Assembly: GCA_026002935.1 (NCBI GenBank)
Contig: BPGH01000001.1
Location: 2,454,501-2,518,500 of the forward strand
Source of the DNA: Acidimicrobiia bacterium
GTDB lineage: Bacteria > Actinomycetota > Acidimicrobiia > IMCC26256 > PALSA-610
DNA: 64,000 nt
Direction of reading: 5' to 3'
The notes beneath the pieces are model-generated. The model did not search any database, was not told where the DNA came from, and saw only the letters and a list, made by a program, of their open reading frames with translations. Numbering within the stretch: the stretch's first letter is position 1; every line of letters begins with the position of its first letter. This document shows positions 16,944 through 28,572 of the stretch, piece by piece. The translations under genes were made by a program, and so were the position numbers.

Positions 16944-18505
16944 CCGTTGAGGAGGCGCCGCAGGTCCTCCTCGTTCGCGCAGCGCTCGAGCGCGGCGTCG
17001 AGGGTGATGCGGCGGGTGCGGACGAGGTGGGCGAGCGACATGTCCATCGTGACCATGCCGTACTTCCCGCCGGCCTGGAGCATCGAGTAGATCTGGTGGA
17101 CCTTGCCCTCCCGGATCAGGTTCCGGATCGCGGGCGTCGCGACCATCACCTCGCAGGCGACCGCCCGGCCCTGGCCGTCGCTCGTCGGGATGAGCTGCTG
17201 CGTGCAGATGCCCTGCAGGGCCGCCGCGAGCTGGACCCGCACCTGCTGCTGCTGGTGGGCGGGGAACACGTCGATCACGCGGTCGATCGACTGCGGGGCG
17301 TCCTGCGTGTGCAGGGTCGCGAACACGAGGTGACCCGTCTCGGCCGCGGTCAGCGCGGTGGAGATCGTCTCGAGGTCACGCATCTCGCCGACGAGGATGA
17401 CGTCGGGGTCCTGGCGCAGGACGTGCTTGAGCGCGGACGCGAACGAGTGCGTGTCCTCCCCCACCTCGCGCTGGTTGACGATCGAGCGCTTGTGGTGGTG
17501 GAGGAACTCGATCGGGTCCTCCACGGTCATGATGTGGACGGCGCGCTCCCGGTTGACGATGTCGATGAGCGACGCGAGCGTCGTCGACTTCCCGGAGCCC
17601 GTCGGGCCGGTCACGAGCACGAGGCCGCGCGGGAGGTGCGCCCACGTCTTCACCGCGGGCGGGATCCCGAGGTCGTCGAAGGGGACGATCTCGTAGGGGA
17701 TGACCCGCATGACCGCGCCCACCGAGTCGCGCTGCAGGAACACGTTGACGCGGAACCGGCCCTTTCCCGGCAGCGCGTAGCTCGTGTCGAGCTCGAGCTC
17801 GTTCTCGAACTTCTCGCGCTGCTTCTGCGAGATGACCGAGTAGATCATCTGGCGGATCTGCGAGCCGTTCAGCACCGGCAGGTGCGTCATCGGCAGCAGC
17901 TCGCCGTGGACCCGCACGACCGGCGGAGCGCCCGAGGTGAGGTGCAGGTCGGAGCCGCGGTAGTGCAGCACGAGCTCGAGGAGGTCGTTGACGTGGAGGT
18001 CCTCGGCCTCGATCGCCGGGGCCTCACCCGTCACCGACACGTCGGTCCCGGCGCCGTGCGGGTCACCCGCCGCGCCGAAGATCATGTCGAGCGCGCGCAC
18101 CAGCTCGGCGCGGTCGGCGACCGCCGGGATGATCTCGTAACCGGTCGCGGCCCCGATCGCGGCGACCGCCTGGTCGTCGGCCGGCTCCGCGAACGCGACG
18201 ACGAGGCGGGTGCCCTCGAAGTCGACCGGGAGCGCGAGGTGCCGGCGCGCGAGGTCGGCGCTCACGAGCGACGGGGCGTCCTGGTGGATCGGCGTGTCGA
18301 GGAAGTCGACGAACCGGATGCCGAGGTGCTCGGCGAGCGCCGCCGTCAGGTCCTTCGAACCGACGAGGCCCCGCCGCAGCAGGACCGCCGGCAGCGGTTC
18401 GTCGACCCGCTGGGCCTCCTCGAGGGCGTGCTCGAGGTCGTCGCGCGACAGCACGTGCCGCTCGACGAGCGTCTCTCCGAAGCGTCGCGCCTGGCTGGCC
18501 AGCAT
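16940..18505 (-). CDS. pilT: PilT-type retraction ATPase with an added N-terminal MshEN-like domain
   Basis: 521 residues from ATG 18505. The core is PilT: Walker A GPTGSGKS with Lys306, Walker B DPDVILVGEMRD, His-box HLVFATLHT, and the PilT hallmark AIRNLIREGKVHQ. It powers pilus retraction. Ordinary PilT is about 350 residues. Here roughly 150 extra N-terminal residues carry a GETLVERHVL...ALAEHLGIRFVDF pattern like the tandem MshEN motif that binds cyclic di-GMP in PilB/MshE proteins. A GTG at 18670, overlapping the pilB stop, is an alternative start but would add only low-complexity text. Coupled to pilC. Confidence 0.9.
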   Translation of the reverse strand: MLASQARRFGETLVERHVLSRDDLEHALEEAQRVDEPLPAVLLRRGLVGSKDLTAALAEHLGIRFVDFLDTPIHQDAPSLVSADLARRHLALPVDFEGTRLVVAFAEPADDQAVAAIGAATGYEIIPAVADRAELVRALDMIFGAAGDPHGAGTDVSVTGEAPAIEAEDLHVNDLLELVLHYRGSDLHLTSGAPPVVRVHGELLPMTHLPVLNGSQIRQMIYSVISQKQREKFENELELDTSYALPGKGRFRVNVFLQRDSVGAVMRVIPYEIVPFDDLGIPPAVKTWAHLPRGLVLVTGPTGSGKSTTLASLIDIVNRERAVHIMTVEDPIEFLHHHKRSIVNQREVGEDTHSFASALKHVLRQDPDVILVGEMRDLETISTALTAAETGHLVFATLHTQDAPQSIDRVIDVFPAHQQQQVRVQLAAALQGICTQQLIPTSDGQGRAVACEVMVATPAIRNLIREGKVHQIYSMLQAGGKYGMVTMDMSLAHLVRTRRITLDAALERCANEEDLRRLLNG

Positions 18506-18666
18506 TCGCGCGTGTCTCCCGGGCCGGGGGCGTTCCGAAGGTCGATATCGGCCGGAGGCGCCCACCGCTGAACCCTGGGGTGTGACGAAGTTCTCCCCCG
18601 GTGCCGCCCCCGTCCCGGGGCGCTGTCCGAGACGACCGGTTCGCGCCGGGCCGCGCCGCACGCCGC

Positions 18667-20370
<1,704 letters not shown>

Positions 20371-20766
20371 CCCGACGTGCCGAGTTATCGGCGCTTCGCG
20401 CGCTCCGCTGTATTACTTGTCACTCTCCGTGAGATCCTGGGTCCGGCGCGCGGCGCCGGACGTGTGCGGCAGGGGCGCCGGCCGGCGCGCTCGCCCGCGA
20501 CGGCCGCTCCGGCGCCGCGTCCGGGACGCGGCGCCCGCGTGGCCCGGGGCGACGGAGCCGGCCCGCGGGCCGCGCCGGCCCGGCGGTCGTCGCGGGCACG
20601 GGCGCGAGGGTCTGCGGGGGCGCGGCGGCGGTTCGACGGGTGGACCACGGTCCGGGGGGCTCGGTCGGCGGGTCCGCGGGGGCGCGGCGGCGGTCCCGGG
20701 CACGGCAGGTCCGCGGCGCCGCGACGTGCGGGCCGGGGCGGGGGCGCGACGGCGGGCGGGCCGGGT
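20371..20766. other. Gene-free stretch upstream of pilB
   Basis: 396 bases between the pilB start and the DUF4388 gene stop. Near pilB it holds the only AT-richer patch of the area (around 20395-20435) and a small stem GCCGA-GTTA-TCGGC at 20379-20392, likely the pilB promoter and leader. Farther out it is extremely GC-rich with a 19-base direct repeat. No tRNA, no convincing terminator and no ORF with a ribosome site are seen. Frames on the minus strand give Pro/Ala/Thr-rich text that could be a frame-shifted tail of the DUF4388 protein. Confidence 0.5.
20614..20694. repeat. Two identical 19-base direct repeats, 62 bases apart
   Basis: GCGGGGGCGCGGCGGCGGT occurs at 20614-20632 and again at 20676-20694 within the gene-free stretch before pilB. 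The composition is low complexity, so a function is doubtful. Confidence 0.5.
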
Positions 20767-21501
20767 TCAGTCCTGCAGGGCCGAGAACACCCGCAGGAGC
20801 TCGCCGCGCTCGCGGGGGGCGTGCCCGTTGGCGACGGCGCCCGGGCCCGGGTGCGGCGTCTCGACGCCGGGGCCGTAGGGCGCCTCGAGCTCGACGCCCA
20901 CGCCCCGGACCGACGGCTTCGGCGCGGGCTCGACCTCGGGCGCGAAGCCGACGGCGCCGGCGCGCGACAGGTCGATCAGCGCGTGGCACAGGTCCAGCAC
21001 GCTGCGGCGGGTGCGGTGCGCGAGGTCGCGCACCGTGCGGCGGCCGTCGATCCGCACGAGCAGCCGCCACAGCTCCCGGTCCACCTCGAGCGACTCGACC
21101 TCGAGCTCGTCCGACAGGACCGGCCGGCACTCGAGCGACGGCACCACGGCCTCGATCTCGCGCCACTGCGCGAGCAGGCCGTCGATCTCGGTCAGGACGT
21201 CCCCGACCGCGATCGTCTCGTCGGCGCGCCACGGGGCGGCCTCGTCCGCCGCGAAGCGGAAGGTGCCGCCCCCGCTGCGCACGACCGCGAACCCGATGTC
21301 GACGAGCCGCGCGAACAGCTCGTTGCGGTCGGCGGTCGGCTCGACCAGGTCGCCGCCCTCGGCGGCGCCGATCCGGCCGTCGGCGAACCACAGGGTCGCG
21401 ACCACCCCGGCGTCCACCCGCAGGCCCCCGTCCTTGCGCGACTGCGCGAGCAGGCGCAGGACCTCGGGGAACGACAGGGTGTCGAAGGTTCCTTGGAGCA
21501 C
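20767..21501 (-). CDS. DUF4388 (PATAN-type) domain protein
   Basis: 244 residues from GTG 21501, chosen because GGAGGG lies five bases upstream. The N-terminal LQGTFDTLSFPEVLRLLAQS...GGLRVDAGVVATLWFADGRI is the signature of DUF4388, a domain of bacterial signalling and surface-motility proteins. The C-terminal half (residues about 125-185) has a winged-helix-like pattern (DRELWRLLVRIDGRRTVRDLAHRT...LCHALIDLSRAGAVGF). No membrane segment is seen. Its place directly beside pilB suggests a link to pilus control, but this is inference. Confidence 0.75.
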   Translation of the reverse strand: MLQGTFDTLSFPEVLRLLAQSRKDGGLRVDAGVVATLWFADGRIGAAEGGDLVEPTADRNELFARLVDIGFAVVRSGGGTFRFAADEAAPWRADETIAVGDVLTEIDGLLAQWREIEAVVPSLECRPVLSDELEVESLEVDRELWRLLVRIDGRRTVRDLAHRTRRSVLDLCHALIDLSRAGAVGFAPEVEPAPKPSVRGVGVELEAPYGPGVETPHPGPGAVANGHAPRERGELLRVFSALQD

Positions 21502-21605
21502 GGCATCCCTCCACCCGTTGTCTCGACCGGTACGGGGCCCGGTCTTGAGCCCCCCGGCGCGAGCCCGCCGCCGGCGGACCGGCCGGGCGGCGCGGGCGCG
21601 GGCCG

Positions 21606-22433
21606 TCAGCGCGCCGCGAGCGCCCGGGCGGCGGCCTCGCGCATCGGGCCCAGCGGCGCGGCCAGGCCCGTCCAGCGCTCGACCTGCAGCGCCGCCTGGT
21701 GCACGAGCATCCCGAGCCCGCCGACCACCTGCGCACCCCCGGCGGCGGCGGCGGCCATCATGGCGGTCTCGGCCGGGTGGTAGATCAACTCGACGTAGAC
21801 CTGGCCCGCGCCGAGCGAGTCCGGGGGCAGCGGCGTGCCCGGCACCGACATGCCCACCGGCGTCGCGTTCACCACGAACGCCGCCGCCGCGGCGAGGCCC
21901 GGGCGCGCGTCCCACGGCGCGTGGTCGACCCCGATCGCCGCCGCCGCGGCGCGCGCCGCGCCGGCGCGGCGGGCCGTGATCGTGACCGCCGCCCCCGCCC
22001 GCTCGCACGCGGCCGCGACCGCACGCGCGGCCCCACCCGCGCCGAGCACCAGCACGCGCCCGCCGGCGACGTCGTGGCCGGCCTCCCGCAGCGACCGCAG
22101 GAAGCCCTCGCCGTCCGTCGAGTCGCCCTCGAGGCGTCCGCCCGGCAGGACCGTCACCGTGTTGACGCTCGCGAGGCGGTCCGCCTCCGGGGTGAGCACG
22201 TCGCAGCGGCGGGCGGCGTCGGCCTTGTGCGGCATCGTCACCGACAGCCCGACCAGGCCGAGCGCGGCCGCCGCGTCCAGCGCCGCGGCCGCGCGGCCGG
22301 CGGGCACCTCGAACGCGACGTACACCCAGTCGAGCCCGAGCGCGCGGTAGGCCGCGTTGTGCAGCAGCGGCGACAGGGAGTGCCGCACCGGGTCGCCGAT
22401 GACGGCGGCGACCCGGGTCGCCGCCGAGATCAC
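21606..22433 (-). CDS. aroE: Shikimate dehydrogenase
   Basis: 275 residues from GTG 22433 (GTGA with the mltG stop). NADP-dependent reduction of 3-dehydroshikimate to shikimate for aromatic amino acid synthesis. Seen: substrate motif HSLSPLLHNAAY, catalytic Lys in SVTMPHKAD, Asp in GDSTDGEGF, Rossmann loop VLGAGGAARAV, and NATPVGM followed by the C-terminal GLGMLVHQAALQ. The length is normal. Downstream member of the alaS-ruvX-mltG-aroE cluster that is conserved in actinobacteria. Confidence 0.95.
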   Translation of the reverse strand: MISAATRVAAVIGDPVRHSLSPLLHNAAYRALGLDWVYVAFEVPAGRAAAALDAAAALGLVGLSVTMPHKADAARRCDVLTPEADRLASVNTVTVLPGGRLEGDSTDGEGFLRSLREAGHDVAGGRVLVLGAGGAARAVAAACERAGAAVTITARRAGAARAAAAAIGVDHAPWDARPGLAAAAAFVVNATPVGMSVPGTPLPPDSLGAGQVYVELIYHPAETAMMAAAAAGGAQVVGGLGMLVHQAALQVERWTGLAAPLGPMREAAARALAAR

Positions 22434-23497
22434 AGCAGGCCCCGCTCCCGGGCGAGCGCGATGTTGGCCTGGTGCTCCTCGAACGTCCGGGAGAACGCGT
22501 GGCGGCCCTGCTCGTCGGCGATCACGTAGAAGCGGAAGTCGGTCTGGGCGGGTGAGATCGCGGCCCGCAGCGACGCCTCCGAGACGCTGCCGATCGGCGT
22601 CGGCGGGAGGCCGGTGACCACGTAGGTGTTGAAGGGCGACTCGGTCCGCAGGTCGGCCGCCGTGATCGTCTGCTTGCCGGGGTCACCGATCGCGTACAGG
22701 ACCGAGGCGTCGATCTGGAGCGGCATGCCGTCACGGAGCCGGTTGTAGATGACCGACGCGATCAGCGGTCGGTCCTCGTCCACCTTCGCCTCCGCCTCCA
22801 CGAGCGACGCGACGACGACGATCTGGTAGGGCGTGAGCCCGCCGGTCGTCGCGTCCGCGAGGCCGACGGCGTCCGCGTGCTCCTCGAACTCGCGCGCCAT
22901 CGCGGCCGCGATGTCGATCTCGTCCTCGGCCTCCGCGACCCGGTAGGTGTCGGGCCACAGCAGCCCCTCGAGCGACGCCTGCCCCTCGGGCTGGTACCTC
23001 GACCGCACCGCGCCGTTGCGGGTGGCCTCGAGGAACGCGTCGGCGTCACGGCCCGGCAGGCTGCCGACGCGGTCGGCCACCTCGACGAGCCACAGGCCCG
23101 GGGGCACGGCGAGCTCCACGAAGTCGAGGCGCGGCCCGGCCTCGAGGGTCGAGACCGCGTCGCGCACCCCCATGTCGCGCCGTAGCTCGTACGTCCCCGC
23201 CTGGAAGTCGGTCGTGCCGGAGAGCCGCGAGTACACGGTGAAGACGAACGACGAGCTGATCACGTCCTGCGCCGCGAGCTCCTCACCGATGCGCGCGACG
23301 CTCCACCCCCCGTCGACGCGCACCTCGACGGCCTCGCCCGGGCCGCCGGGCGGGTCGAGCTGCCACCAGAACCACAGCGCCGCCCCGGCGAGCAGGCTCG
23401 CCGGGATCGCGACCAGGGCGACCACGAGGACCCAGACCCGCCGACGCGACCTCCCGGCGGGCTCGGGCGCCGTCACCGGCGCCCCGCGTCGAGCCAC
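22430..23497 (-). CDS. mltG: Endolytic murein transglycosylase MltG
   Basis: 355 residues. A short basic cytoplasmic tail, one membrane segment (VWVLVVALVAIPASLLAGAAL) and the extracellular YceG domain: LLWPDTYRV, catalytic Glu near residue 234 in ASLVEAEAK, then ASVIYNRL and PLQIDASVLYA, and PTPIGSVS with SPAQTDFRFYV. It cuts nascent peptidoglycan and is thought to set glycan strand ends. The start overlaps the end of ruvX by about 25 bases and the stop overlaps aroE. A slightly later start is possible. Confidence 0.95.
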   Translation of the reverse strand: MARRGAPVTAPEPAGRSRRRVWVLVVALVAIPASLLAGAALWFWWQLDPPGGPGEAVEVRVDGGWSVARIGEELAAQDVISSSFVFTVYSRLSGTTDFQAGTYELRRDMGVRDAVSTLEAGPRLDFVELAVPPGLWLVEVADRVGSLPGRDADAFLEATRNGAVRSRYQPEGQASLEGLLWPDTYRVAEAEDEIDIAAAMAREFEEHADAVGLADATTGGLTPYQIVVVASLVEAEAKVDEDRPLIASVIYNRLRDGMPLQIDASVLYAIGDPGKQTITAADLRTESPFNTYVVTGLPPTPIGSVSEASLRAAISPAQTDFRFYVIADEQGRHAFSRTFEEHQANIALARERGLL

Positions 23498-23916
23498 GAC
23501 TGCAGCATCACCGCGGCGGCGACCTTGTCGACCACCTCGCGGCGGGCGGGGCCCTTGACGCCCGCCTCCCGCAGCGCACCCTGCGCGGTGACCGTGGTCA
23601 GGCGCTCGTCGTGCACGACCACCGCGATCCCCTCGGGCCCGGCCACGGCGCGCAACGCCTCCACCTCGGCGAGGACCCCGCGCGCCGCGGGGCCGAGGGC
23701 ACCCGAGAGGGACAGGGGCAGCCCGACGACGATCGTGGCGGCGCCGAGCTCGCGTGCGAGCGCGACGATCGCCCGGTGGTCGGCGGCGGGCTCGGCACCC
23801 CGGCGCAGCACCGTGTGCGGCGTGGCGACGACCCCGGAGCCGTCCGACAGCGCGACGCCGATGCGGCGGCTCCCGAGGTCGATCCCGAGCGCCCGTCCGG
23901 CCACGCGCGCCGTCAC
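23473..23916 (-). CDS. ruvX: RuvX/YqgF putative Holliday-junction resolvase, pre-16S rRNA nuclease
   Basis: 147 residues from GTG 23916, GTGA overlap with the alaS stop. RNase H-like fold: first acidic residue in LGIDLGSRRIGVALSD, the IVVGLPLSLSG motif, and VHDERLTTVTA with the later acidic cluster VVDKVAAAVMLQSWLD. The family matures the 5' end of 16S rRNA in E. coli and is often called a Holliday-junction resolvase. Intact, unlike its upstream neighbour alaS. Confidence 0.95.
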   Translation of the reverse strand: MTARVAGRALGIDLGSRRIGVALSDGSGVVATPHTVLRRGAEPAADHRAIVALARELGAATIVVGLPLSLSGALGPAARGVLAEVEALRAVAGPEGIAVVVHDERLTTVTAQGALREAGVKGPARREVVDKVAAAVMLQSWLDAGRR

Positions 23917-26545
23917 GCGCGCCACGCGCCCGCCTGGGACCGCGCGACGCCGAGCGCGCGGTCGACGCCCGAGGTGTCGCCCCCGCCGCCCGCGGCGACC
24001 TCGGCGCTGCCGCCCGCCCGGCCGCCGAGCTCGGCCGCGACCGCTCGCGCGAGCGCGTCGGCCGCGGCGCCGCGCGCGACGACGTCCTTGCTCACCGCCG
24101 CCGCGACCCCGGCCTTCTGCCCGTCGGCCGCGGTGCCCACGAGCACGACCACGCCCGAACCGAGGCGGCGGACCGTCTCGAGGGCGAGCTGCCGGAGGCC
24201 GCCCGTGTCGAGCCCGTCGACCCGGGCGACCACGACGCCCTGCTCGGCGCGCGCCCGCGAGGTCACCCGCGGCGGCCGCCGCCTCCTTCGCCCGCAGGCG
24301 CGCGACCTCGTCCTGCAGCGCCCGCACCTGCTCCTGGAGCCGCTCGACCTTGTCGGGCACCTCGCGCGGCGCGGCGCGCAGCAGTTCGCCGGCGCGCCGC
24401 AGGAGCTGCTCCTCGAACGCGATGTGTTCCAGCGCGCCGTCGCCGGTCATCGCCTCGATGCGGCGCAGGTTGGAGCCGATCGAGCCCTCCGACACGATCT
24501 TGATCGGGCCGATGAACCCGAGCGCGTCGACGTGGGTGCCGCCGCACAGCTCGACCGACGGCCCGGCCTCGAGCACCCGCACCCGGTCCCCGTACTTCTC
24601 GCCGAAGAAGGCGATCGCCCCCTTCGCCTCCGCGTCGGCCTTCGAGGTCTCGTAGTGGCGCACCGGCGTGTCGGCGATGACGAGCGCGTTCGCGACCCGC
24701 TCGATCTCGAGGAGCTGCTCCGGGGTCACCGGCTCGTGGTGCGAGAAGTCGAAGCGGAGGCGGTCGGGCGCGACCAGCGACCCCGACTGCTGGACGTGCG
24801 GGCCGAGCACCTTGCGCAGCGCGTAGTGCAGCAGGTGGGTCGCCGTGTGGTTGCGGCGGATGCCGGTCGCGCCGGACGCCGTCGATCGCGGCGACGACCT
24901 CGTCCCCCTCGGCGACCGCGCCGCTCGCCACCTCCAACGGTGGACGACGAGCGCGCCGGCGACCGCGTACTGCGTGTCGAGCACGGCGAGCACCGCCCCG
25001 GGGGCGGTCGTGATCGTCCCGGTGTCGCCGACCTGCCCGCCGGACTCGGCGTAGAAGGGCGTGCGGTCGAGCACGACGTCGACGCGCTCGCCCTCCCCGG
25101 CGACGGCACGCGGCTCCCGTCGCGGACGAGCGCGAGGACCCGGGCGGTCGAGGTGTACTCGTCGCGCCCGGTGAACTCCGTCGGGCCGTGCACGTCGACG
25201 ATCTCGCGCCAGACCTCGCTCGCGGCGCCGCCCTCGGCGCCCGCGGCCTCGGCCGCGGCGCGCGCCCGCTCCCGCTGCTCGCGCATGCGGGCGTCGAAGC
25301 CCTCGAGGTCGACCGAGCGGCCCCGCTCGGCTGCGATCTCGCGGGTGAGGTCGATCGGGAAGCCGAGCGTGTCGTGCAGGTAGAAGGCGTCCTCGCCGCT
25401 CACGTCGCCGCGCGCGACGATCTCGTCGAGGAGGTCGACACCGCGCTGCAGCGTGTGGCGGAAGGCCTCCTCCTCGCGTCGCACGACCTTCTCGACCACC
25501 TCCCGCGCGGCGACGATCTCGGGGTAGGCGTCGCCCATCGTGTCGACCGTCGCGGCGACGAGCGCGGGCGTGACGGCGTCACGCGCGCCCAGCAGGTACG
25601 CGTGGCGCACCGCGCGCCGGATGATCCGGCGCAGCACGTAGCCGCGCTCCTGGTTCGACGGGCGCACCCCGTCGCTCACCATGAACACCATCGTCCGCGC
25701 GTGCTCGGCGAGGATGCGCAGCGACACGTCGCTCGCGTCGGTGGCGCCGTAGGGGACGCCGGTCACCTCCGCGGCCGCGGCGAGCAGCGGCCGGAAGACG
25801 TCGATGTCCCAGATCGACGTCTTGCCCTGCACGACCATCAGGTTGCGCTCCAGCCCGGCGCCGGTGTCGATGCTCGGGCTCGGCAGCGGCAGGCGGGTGC
25901 CGTCGGCCTGCTGGTCGTACTGCATGAACACGAGGTTCCAGATCTCGATGTAGCGGTCGCTGCCCGTGACGGGCCCGCCGTCGGGACCGTGGTCGGGGCC
26001 GAGGTCCCAGAAGATCTCGGACGACGGGCCGCACGGCCCGGTGTCGCCCATGCGCCAGAAGTTGTCGTCGCCGAGGCGCTGGACGCGCCCGGCCGGGAAC
26101 CCGATCTCGTCCGTCCAGATCTTGCCGGCCTCGTCGTCCTCCTCGTGGACGGTGACCCACAGCCGGTCGGCGTCGAGGCCGAGCACCTGGGTGTAGAAGT
26201 CCCAGGCGTACCGGATCGCCTCGGCCTTGAAGTAGTCGCCGAAGCTGAAGTTGCCGAGCATCTCGAAGAACGAGAAGTGGCGGTTGGTGCGCCCGATGTC
26301 GTCGAGGTCGTTGTGCTTGCCGCCCGCCCGCACGCACTTCTGCACCGAGACCGCCCGCCGGTAGGGCGCCGGCTCCTCCCCCACGAAGTACGCCTTGAAG
26401 GGCACCATGCCCGCCACCGTGAACAGCACGCTGCGGTCGACGGGGATCACGCTCGCCGACGGCACGTGCGGTGTGACCGCGCGCGACGAAGAAGTCGACG
26501 AAGGCCCGGCGCAGCTCGTCGGCGGTGGTGGGACGCTCCCGGCAT
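23913..26545 (-). CDS. alaS: Alanyl-tRNA synthetase, broken by several frame changes
   Basis: Class II synthetase charging tRNA-Ala. Reading across frames gives the whole protein: TADELRRAFVDFF, SVLFTVAGMVPFKAYF, the long catalytic core (GDDNFWRMGDTGPCGPSSEI), editing-domain motifs HTATHLLHYAL and the zinc site with ELCGGTHV, then a C-terminal DHHA1 domain ending GVARSQAGAWRA. The frame changes near 26535, 26466, 25120, 24950-24870 and 24270. The restored length (about 877 codons) is exactly normal. The proposed ATG 26545 follows the DUF6167 stop by five bases. Since the gene is essential and every domain is conserved, I read these as sequence errors. Confidence 0.9.
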
Positions 26546-26550
26546 CGGGT

Positions 26551-26782
26551 TCAGGCTACTGGCCGGTCCCCGGTGGGCAGGCCCGATCGCAGCTCCGCCT
26601 CCCGCGACCGCATCGCGTCGCGGCCCTCGGCCGACCGCCGCCCGGACGTTGGTCCCCCACCGTTCGACGACCTCCGCGGGGGCGTAACGGGCGGCGAGCC
26701 GGCGCAGCCGCCGCGTCAGCGCCCACGACGAGCCGAGGCCGAGCACGAACCCGACGGCGAGCCACCAGAGCCGCTTGACCAA
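26551..26782 (-). CDS. DUF6167-type small membrane protein (one frame change)
   Basis: About 76 residues. A TTG start at 26782 is supported by GGAGG eight bases upstream. The product begins MVKRLWWLAVGFVLGLGSSW, one membrane helix, then a basic cytoplasmic part RRLRRLAARYAPAEVVERW. The frame changes near 26635 in a GGG run, after which RDAMRSREAELRSGL ends at TGA 26551-26553. Small proteins of this kind lie between the DUF948 gene and alaS in many actinobacteria. The function is unknown. Confidence 0.7.
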
Positions 26783-27212
26783 CTACGACGCCTCCCGTGC
26801 GGGCGACCGCGACGCGCGCCCGGCGGCGCCTGGCCGCGGCGCGGGGGCCGGTTCGCCCCTCGCGCAGGCGCTTCGCGGCGCGCGACACCCCGCGTCGCCG
26901 AACGCCATCGCCTTGACCGACCGGGGACGCGAGCGTGCGGTACGCGAGCCCCGACGCCGCGTCGACGGCGCCGCCTGAGCCGCTCCGCCGAGGTCACGAG
27001 GCGGTCGACGCGCTCGACCTCCACCGCCGCCGCGTGCACCGCCGCGGCGGCGTCGTCGAGGAGCGCGATCGTCTCCTCCCGCAGCTCGTCGACCGGCTCC
27101 CGCAGCGACCGCAGCGCCCGCGTCAGCGTGACGACGAGCACGAGGACACGCTGCCGACGAGCACCGCGACGACCGTCGCCGCGACGACCGCGATGACGTC
27201 AGCCGTCTCCAC
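26783..27212 (-). CDS. DUF948-type membrane protein, several frame changes
   Basis: GTG 27212 starts [20 protein letters not shown], a membrane helix, within the last codons of rarA. In the next frame the text continues [20 protein letters not shown] and an amphipathic helix, in a third ...[18 protein letters not shown] and then VKAMAFG, which is the DUF948 ending found next to alaS in actinobacteria. Changes fall near 27143, 26972, 26918 and perhaps 26890. The stop abuts the DUF6167 TTG start. The function is unknown; a membrane-anchored coiled coil is what can be seen. Confidence 0.6.
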
Positions 27213-28563
27213 CGTCCGCTCCCCGTCGTCCCTGCCGTCGTCCCTCCGCGGCCTGCCGTCGTTCCTGCAGCGCCTCGTACCGCGCCGGTTCGGCGCCGTG
27301 GCGGCCCGGCACGTAGAACCGCTCGCCCGCCACCTCGGCCGGGAGGTGCTCCTGGGGCACCCAGCCCTCGGGCGCGTCGTGAGGATAGACGTAGCCCTCG
27401 CCGTGGCCGAGGACCCGCGCCCCGCGGTAGCTCGCGTCGCGCAGGTGCACCGGCACCGGGCCCGCGCGCCGGTGCCGGACCGCGTCGAACGCCCGGCCGA
27501 GCGAGGCCTTCACGCTGTTCGACTTCGGCGCGAGCGCCAGGTGGACGACCGCCTGCGCGAGGTTGAGCTGCGCCTCGGGCATCCCGACGAACTCGACGGC
27601 CCGGGCCGCGGCGTCCGCGACGAGCAGCGCGGTGGGTTCGGCCAGCCCCACGTCCTCCGACGCGAGGATCACCAGCCGGCGCGCGACGAACCGCGGGTCC
27701 TCGCCCGCATCGAGCATCCGTGCGAGCCAGTAGAGGCCCGCGTCGGGGTCCGAGCCCCGGATCGACTTGATGAACGCCGAGACGACGTCGTAGTGCTCGT
27801 CGTCGCCGTAGCGCACGCTGCGCAACGCCAGGGCGCTCTCCGCGTCGGCGAGCGTGATCGTCGCGCGCCCGGCCTCCACGGCCAGCGCGTGCGCGACCTC
27901 GAGCACCGTCAGCAGGTGACGCGCGTCGCCCTCGCTGCGGTCCACGAGGTGGCGGCGCGCGTCGGCCTCGATCGTGACCGGCTCCGCGCCCAGCCCGCGC
28001 TCCGCGTCCTCCAGCGCCGCCCACGAGCGCGTCGAGCTCCGCGTCGTCGAGCGGCTCCAGGCGGAACAGCGTGCTGCGCGACAGCAGCGGCCCGGTGAGC
28101 GAGAAGAAGGGGTTCTCCGTGGTCGCACCGACGAGCACCAGCAGGCCCTCCTCCACGAACGGGAGCAGCACGTCCTGCTGGGCGCGGCTGAAGCGGTGCA
28201 CCTCGTCGAGGAACAGGATCGTGCGCCGGCCGTGTTCGCCGAGGCGCGCCCGCGCGCGCTCGGCGACGTCGCGCACGTCCTTCACCCCGGCGCTCACGGC
28301 CGACAGGCTCTCGAACGCCTGCTCGGTGGCGCCCGCGACGAGCTTCGCGATGGTCGTCTTGCCGGTGCCGGGCGGCCCCCACAGGACGAGCGACGAGAGC
28401 CGGTCCGACTCGATCAGCACCCGCAGCGGCCGCCCGGGCCCGAGGAGGTGCGCTGGCCGACGACCTCGTCGAGCGACCGCGGCCGCAGGCGGGCGGCGAG
28501 GGGCGCCCGGCGGGCGAGGCGCTCCTCGACGGCCGCCGCGAACAGGTCGGGCCCCTTCGCCAT
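27199..28563 (-). CDS. rarA: Replication-associated recombination protein A (two frame changes)
   Basis: AAA+ ATPase acting at stalled replication forks (RarA/MgsA). ATG 28563 gives [20 protein letters not shown] and [12 protein letters not shown]. After a change near 28455 come Walker [18 protein letters not shown], Walker [17 protein letters not shown] and sensor [13 protein letters not shown]. After a second change near 28020 come the lid and the C-terminal tetramerisation part ([47 protein letters not shown]). All domains are present and the length is normal, so the gene is probably intact in the organism. It overlaps the DUF948 start. Confidence 0.9.
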
Positions 28564-28572
28564 CCCGCCAGC

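Noticed and set aside
20371..20440. Cyclic di-GMP riboswitch upstream of pilB
   Set aside because: A few similar bases and a small stem exist, but the conserved core is missing.
20560..20571. GGCCCGCGGGCC palindrome as a terminator
   Set aside because: No loop and no T-run; expected by chance at this GC content.
24260..26545. Programmed frameshifting in alaS
   Set aside because: There are several changes in both directions without slippery heptamers, and neighbouring genes show the same kind of breaks.
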